A DNA stretch of 64,000 nt, taken from contig JBKAGO010000035.1 of the NCBI GenBank assembly GCA_046290435.1, forward strand, positions 124,001-188,000, in the 5' to 3' direction. Positions 60,801-64,000 of this stretch are shown here, one piece after another. Positions within the stretch are counted from its first letter, which is position 1. Each line of letters opens with the position of its first letter. Source of the stretch: CAVQUE01 sp046290435 (GTDB lineage: Bacteria > Actinomycetota > Acidimicrobiia > Acidimicrobiales > UBA8592). Under the pieces are notes generated by a model. It made no database searches. It was not told the DNA's origin and was given only the letters and a program-made list of their open reading frames with translations. Made by a program: the position numbers and the translations under genes.

Positions 60801-62509
60801 GGAGTGGGTGCCGGGGCGGCCATCGCGGCGGCGACCTGCGCCCGTAGAGCACGGAGGCCGTCGGCGGTGGTGGGCTCCGACGGCGCCGTCACGTGGATCA
60901 GCCGGGGCCCGCTGTCGGACATGCGAGCGACGGCGTCGGCGATGTCGTGGCAGGCGACGCTGCGGGCTTCGATGCCGAGCCCGGTGGCCACCGCAACGGC
61001 GTCGACACCCGGCGGCGTGGTGAAGAGCCGGTCGAAGACCTCGGGTGCGACGGCCTCCCGCACGGGCAGCATCGAGAAGATGCCCCCGCCGGCGTTGTCG
61101 ACCACGACAACGGTGACTGCGGCGCCGCAGCGGGCCAGCGCTGCGAGCCCACCGAGGTCGTGCACGAGCGCCACGTCGCCCACCAGGGCGATGGTGGGTG
61201 CGCCGGCGGCGATGGCCACGCCCGTCGCCGTTGCGATGACTCCGTCGATGCCGTTGGCGCCGCGGTTGGACCACACACGCATCGCGCCGGGCGCATGGCC
61301 GTGGACTGCTTCGACGACACGGACCGGCATCGAGCTCGACACGACGAGGTGCCCGTGGGTGCGGTCGCCGCACACGACGGCGGTGGCAGCGGTCTCGGCG
61401 CCTGCCGATGCAACCGCTTCCGCGGCAACGGCAGCGGCCCGGGCCTCACGGAGGCGCCAGTGCGACGTCCAGTCGGTGTCGCCGCGCCCCGGCCCGCCGG
61501 AGTCCGGGCCGGCGTCGAACAGGCCTGGTACGGGTCCGGCGACGATCGTGTCGGCCATGGCACCGGGATCGGGCCATTCGACGCCCGGGCCGACCAGGAC
61601 GGTCCGCGCCGTGGTCCAGGACTCCATGCGGCGCGCCAGCGCGGCGGAGGTCACCCCGAGGCCGACGCGCAGCACGACATCGGGGGGATCGCCGACGGCC
61701 TGGTCGTCGTGCATCCAGAGGTCGGCGGTGGCGACCAGTGGCGCGTCGGCGACATCGATGCCCCGCAGCCCCGATGCGGCATCGGCCACCACCGGCCATC
61801 CCCAGCGGGCACCGAAGGCGGCGATCTCGGCCAGGGTGGCCGGATCGTGATCGGTGGGCCCGACCACGACGAGGCCGCGTTCGTGTGTCGCGCCGAGCTC
61901 GGCGAGCACCGTCGAGGGGGCAGACCGGCGCCCCGGGCCGGCGGAGAGTCCGGGAGCGGGCGGCGTGAGCGGCCCCGGCGGATCGAGGGGCTTGCGGAAG
62001 GGCCAGTTGAGGTGGACCGGGCCCGCCTCGGCCGTGGCGTGGGTGAACGCCCGCAGTGCAGCGCTGCGGCCCACCGCCTCGTCGACCTCGGAGGCGACGG
62101 GCATCTCGTGGGTCCAGCGTGTCGCGCCGGCGAAGATGCCGACCTGGTCGATGGTCTGCCCGGCGCCCTGGCGACGGAGCTCGGGTGGCCGATCGCCCGA
62201 GCAGACGATCAGCGGCACCCCGGCATGATGGGCTTCGACGACGGCCGGCAGCTGATTGGCGAGCGCGGTGCCCGACGTGCAGACGAGCACTGCCGGCACG
62301 CCGGTCGCCTTGCCCACCCCGAGCGCGCAGAACGCCGCCACGCGCTCGTCGATGTGGACGGTGACGTCGAGGTCGGCGGCGTCGGCGCTGAGCGCCAGCG
62401 GCGTCGATCGCGAGCCGGGCGACACCATGACATGGCGCACACCCAGTGCCGCGAGCTCGGTGAAGAAGCGCAGGCACAGCTGGTACGTGCGCTCGGCGTG
62501 GCCGGTCAT
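60797..62509 (-). CDS. menD: SEPHCHC synthase MenD
   Basis: ThDP-dependent enzyme of 570 residues that adds a 2-oxoglutarate-derived unit to isochorismate, the first committed step to menaquinone. Conserved blocks: HVMVSPGSRSTPLAL, the catalytic Glu in VHIDERVAAFCALG, VCTSGTALANQLPAVVEA, the ThDP site VWSNRGANGIDGVIATA and GDVALVHDLGG with VVVDNAGGGIFSMLP. ATG at 62509. It heads menD-menH-menC, all overlapping. Confidence 0.94.
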   Translation of the reverse strand: MTGHAERTYQLCLRFFTELAALGVRHVMVSPGSRSTPLALSADAADLDVTVHIDERVAAFCALGVGKATGVPAVLVCTSGTALANQLPAVVEAHHAGVPLIVCSGDRPPELRRQGAGQTIDQVGIFAGATRWTHEMPVASEVDEAVGRSAALRAFTHATAEAGPVHLNWPFRKPLDPPGPLTPPAPGLSAGPGRRSAPSTVLAELGATHERGLVVVGPTDHDPATLAEIAAFGARWGWPVVADAASGLRGIDVADAPLVATADLWMHDDQAVGDPPDVVLRVGLGVTSAALARRMESWTTARTVLVGPGVEWPDPGAMADTIVAGPVPGLFDAGPDSGGPGRGDTDWTSHWRLREARAAAVAAEAVASAGAETAATAVVCGDRTHGHLVVSSSMPVRVVEAVHGHAPGAMRVWSNRGANGIDGVIATATGVAIAAGAPTIALVGDVALVHDLGGLAALARCGAAVTVVVVDNAGGGIFSMLPVREAVAPEVFDRLFTTPPGVDAVAVATGLGIEARSVACHDIADAVARMSDSGPRLIHVTAPSEPTTADGLRALRAQVAAAMAAPAPTP

Positions 62510-62578
62510 CCCGCCAGTGTCGCACGTGCGCCCACGGGTGCAGCGAGCCCTACGCCCGCAGCTCCTATCGTGGCGGCG

Positions 62579-63928
62579 ATGGAGGTCGAAGCACTCGTTG
62601 GCCTGGTGGATCCCGGCGGCGTCGTCACCGACGCCGACCGGTTGGCGGGCGTGGTCACCGACTGGACCGGACGCTGGAGCGGCTGGACCCCGGCGATGGT
62701 GTCGCCGACCACCGCGGCCCAGACCGCCGCCGTCGTCTCCTGGTGCCGCGACAACGGTGTCGCCGTCGTGCCCCAGGGTGGCAACACGGGCCTCGTCGGC
62801 GGCAGCGTTCCCCTCGACGGCGAGATCGTCGTGTCGACACGCCGCATGACCGACATCGCCGTCGACGCCGACTCCGGCACGATCGTGGCAGGCGCCGGGG
62901 CCACGCTGGCGGCCGTGCAGGCCGCCGCACACGCCGCCGGATGGGAGTACCCGGTGGACCTCGGCGCCCGAGACAGCGCCACCATCGGGGGAACCGTCGC
63001 CACCAACGCCGGGGGGCTCCACGTGATCCGCCACGGCGACACCCGCCACCAACTGCTGGGCATCGAGGCCATCACCGGCAACGGCGAGATCGTCGGCGAC
63101 CTCCGGGGCCTCGTGAAGGACAACACCGGCTACCACCTGCCCAGCCTGTTCGCCGGCAGCGAGGGCACGCTCGGGATCATCACCCGCATCTGTGCCCGCC
63201 TGGTGGCCCCGGTGGCCGACACCGCCGTGGCGCTCGTGGGCGTCGAGTCGGTCGACGACCTGGTCGAGACCATCGGCGACCTCCGGCGCCGCCTGACCGA
63301 CCTCAGCGCAGTCGAGGTGATGTTCGAGCCGGGCCTGACGCTGGTGTGCGACCACCTCGGCCTCGGCCGGCCCTTCGCCCGTCGCTGCAGCGCGTACGTG
63401 CTGGTCGAATGCGCCGGCGCGGTCGGCGCCGTCGACCGCCTCGCCGCGGTCCTCGGCGACCATGTCCTGGTCGACGATGCCGTGGCCGTCGCCGACGACA
63501 CCGCGGGACGGGCGTCGCTCTGGCGCTACCGCGAAGCCCACACCGAGGCGATCAACGCCGTCGGCGTGCCCCACAAGCTCGACGTCACCATCCCCCAGCG
63601 TCATCTGGCCCGCTTCGTCACTGCGGTGGATCCCGCGGTGCATGCCGTGGCCCCGGGCGCTGCGGTGTGGCTGTTCGGTCACGGCGCCGACGGCAACATC
63701 CATGTCAACGTCACCGGCGTCGCCCCCGACGATCAGGCCGTCGACGGAGCCGTGCTGTCGCTGGTGGCGTCGCTCGACGGCAGCATCTCGGCCGAGCACG
63801 GCATCGGGCGGGCGAAGACACCGTGGCTGCATCTCAACCGCAACCCGGCGGAGTTGGCGCTGTTCGCCCGCATCCGGACGACGTTCGACCCTGTCGGCAT
63901 CCTCAACCCTGCGGTGCTGGTGCGCTGA
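62579..63928 (+). CDS. FAD-binding oxidoreductase (GlcD/LDH-type)
   Basis: 449-residue flavoprotein of the PCMH/GlcD family, oxidising a 2-hydroxy acid such as glycolate, D-lactate or D-2-hydroxyglutarate. FAD blocks: VVPQGGNTGLVGGSVP, DLGARDSATIGGTVATNAGG and YHLPSLFAGSEGTLGIIT; the C-terminal domain has LFGHGADGNIHVNV and SISAEHGIGRAKTPWL, the metal-binding region. The substrate is not determined. ATG at 62579. Divergent from menD with 69 bp between; linkage to menaquinone may reflect electron delivery to the quinone pool. Confidence 0.9.
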   Translation: MEVEALVGLVDPGGVVTDADRLAGVVTDWTGRWSGWTPAMVSPTTAAQTAAVVSWCRDNGVAVVPQGGNTGLVGGSVPLDGEIVVSTRRMTDIAVDADSGTIVAGAGATLAAVQAAAHAAGWEYPVDLGARDSATIGGTVATNAGGLHVIRHGDTRHQLLGIEAITGNGEIVGDLRGLVKDNTGYHLPSLFAGSEGTLGIITRICARLVAPVADTAVALVGVESVDDLVETIGDLRRRLTDLSAVEVMFEPGLTLVCDHLGLGRPFARRCSAYVLVECAGAVGAVDRLAAVLGDHVLVDDAVAVADDTAGRASLWRYREAHTEAINAVGVPHKLDVTIPQRHLARFVTAVDPAVHAVAPGAAVWLFGHGADGNIHVNVTGVAPDDQAVDGAVLSLVASLDGSISAEHGIGRAKTPWLHLNRNPAELALFARIRTTFDPVGILNPAVLVR

Positions 63929-63942
63929 GACACCCGGCGTGT

Positions 63943-63961
63943 GGGCGCCTCCGCGGCGCCC
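63943..63961. terminator. Hairpin after the FAD oxidoreductase
   Basis: GGGCGCC and GGCGCCC form perfect 7-base arms around TCCGC, starting 15 bases after the stop codon. No U-tract follows. Confidence 0.35.
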
Positions 63962-64000
63962 GGAGCCGAAAACCAGCGTTGGGCGCCCGCACTGATGCAG

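Overview
The window is a gene-dense, high-GC chromosomal segment of an actinobacterium. Several markers point to the Actinomycetota: a mycothiol ligase gene (mshC), a phosphatidylinositol-mannoside block (pgsA, patA, pimA), an InhA-like enoyl reductase, pdxS/pdxT, a complete menaquinone set (menD, menH, menC, menE), an HbhA-like surface protein beside an XRE regulator, and a probable 6C RNA. With no mycolate-type genes, and with large AfsR/SARP chimeras and integrin-repeat proteases present, I infer a deep-branching lineage such as Acidimicrobiia (Ilumatobacter-like). That placement is inference only. No phage, insertion sequence or CRISPR array is visible; the segment reads as core chromosome with a few accessory genes.

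Layout. 1-1.7 kb: start of queA, glutaminase and a DUF4235 protein. 1.8-6.7 kb: a 1636-residue membrane-spanning chimera (SARP, kinase, nSTAND NTPase, TM helix, solute-binding domain). 7-9.7 kb: secreted putative metallopeptidase, SDR, phosphotransferase. 9.9-12 kb: ruvCAB, followed by a tandem palindromic repeat. 12.3-14.2 kb: two-gene ABC exporter. 14.2-21.6 kb: yebC, TetR, pdxST, lemA plus a degenerate M48 protein, then pgsA-patA-pimA. 21.6-28.6 kb: subtilase with FG-GAP repeats, MBL-rhodanese protein, secreted RTX-like deacetylase and a membrane protein. 28.7-34.2 kb: thrS-HIT, plsC, mshC, inhA-like gene. 34.4-40.7 kb: HtrA-like protease, a decayed CBS fragment, a heterodimeric ABC exporter and a third ABC ATPase. 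40.7-47.1 kb: thiamine pyrophosphokinase, YceH, and a WXG protein next to an FHA/FtsK EssC-like ATPase, which looks like a minimal type VII secretion locus. 47.1-54.8 kb: tpx, tRNA-Val, MFS, leuS, SDR, amidohydrolase, truncated haemoglobin. 54.9-56.1 kb: XRE/6C RNA/HbhA. 56.2-64 kb: LOG protein, menaquinone genes and a GlcD-type flavoprotein.

From thrS down to ruvB the minus-strand order thrS, HIT, pgsA, patA, pimA, pdxS, pdxT, yebC, ruvC, ruvA, ruvB matches the order I know from Mycobacterium tuberculosis (Rv2614c to Rv2592c), with different genes interposed. The strongest candidates for undescribed biology are the five-module sensor-regulator at 1796-6706, the EssC-like/WXG pair at 42200-47080, the LemA partner whose HExxH motif reads HELSR, and a small family of GGGGTC-nGACCCC repeats.
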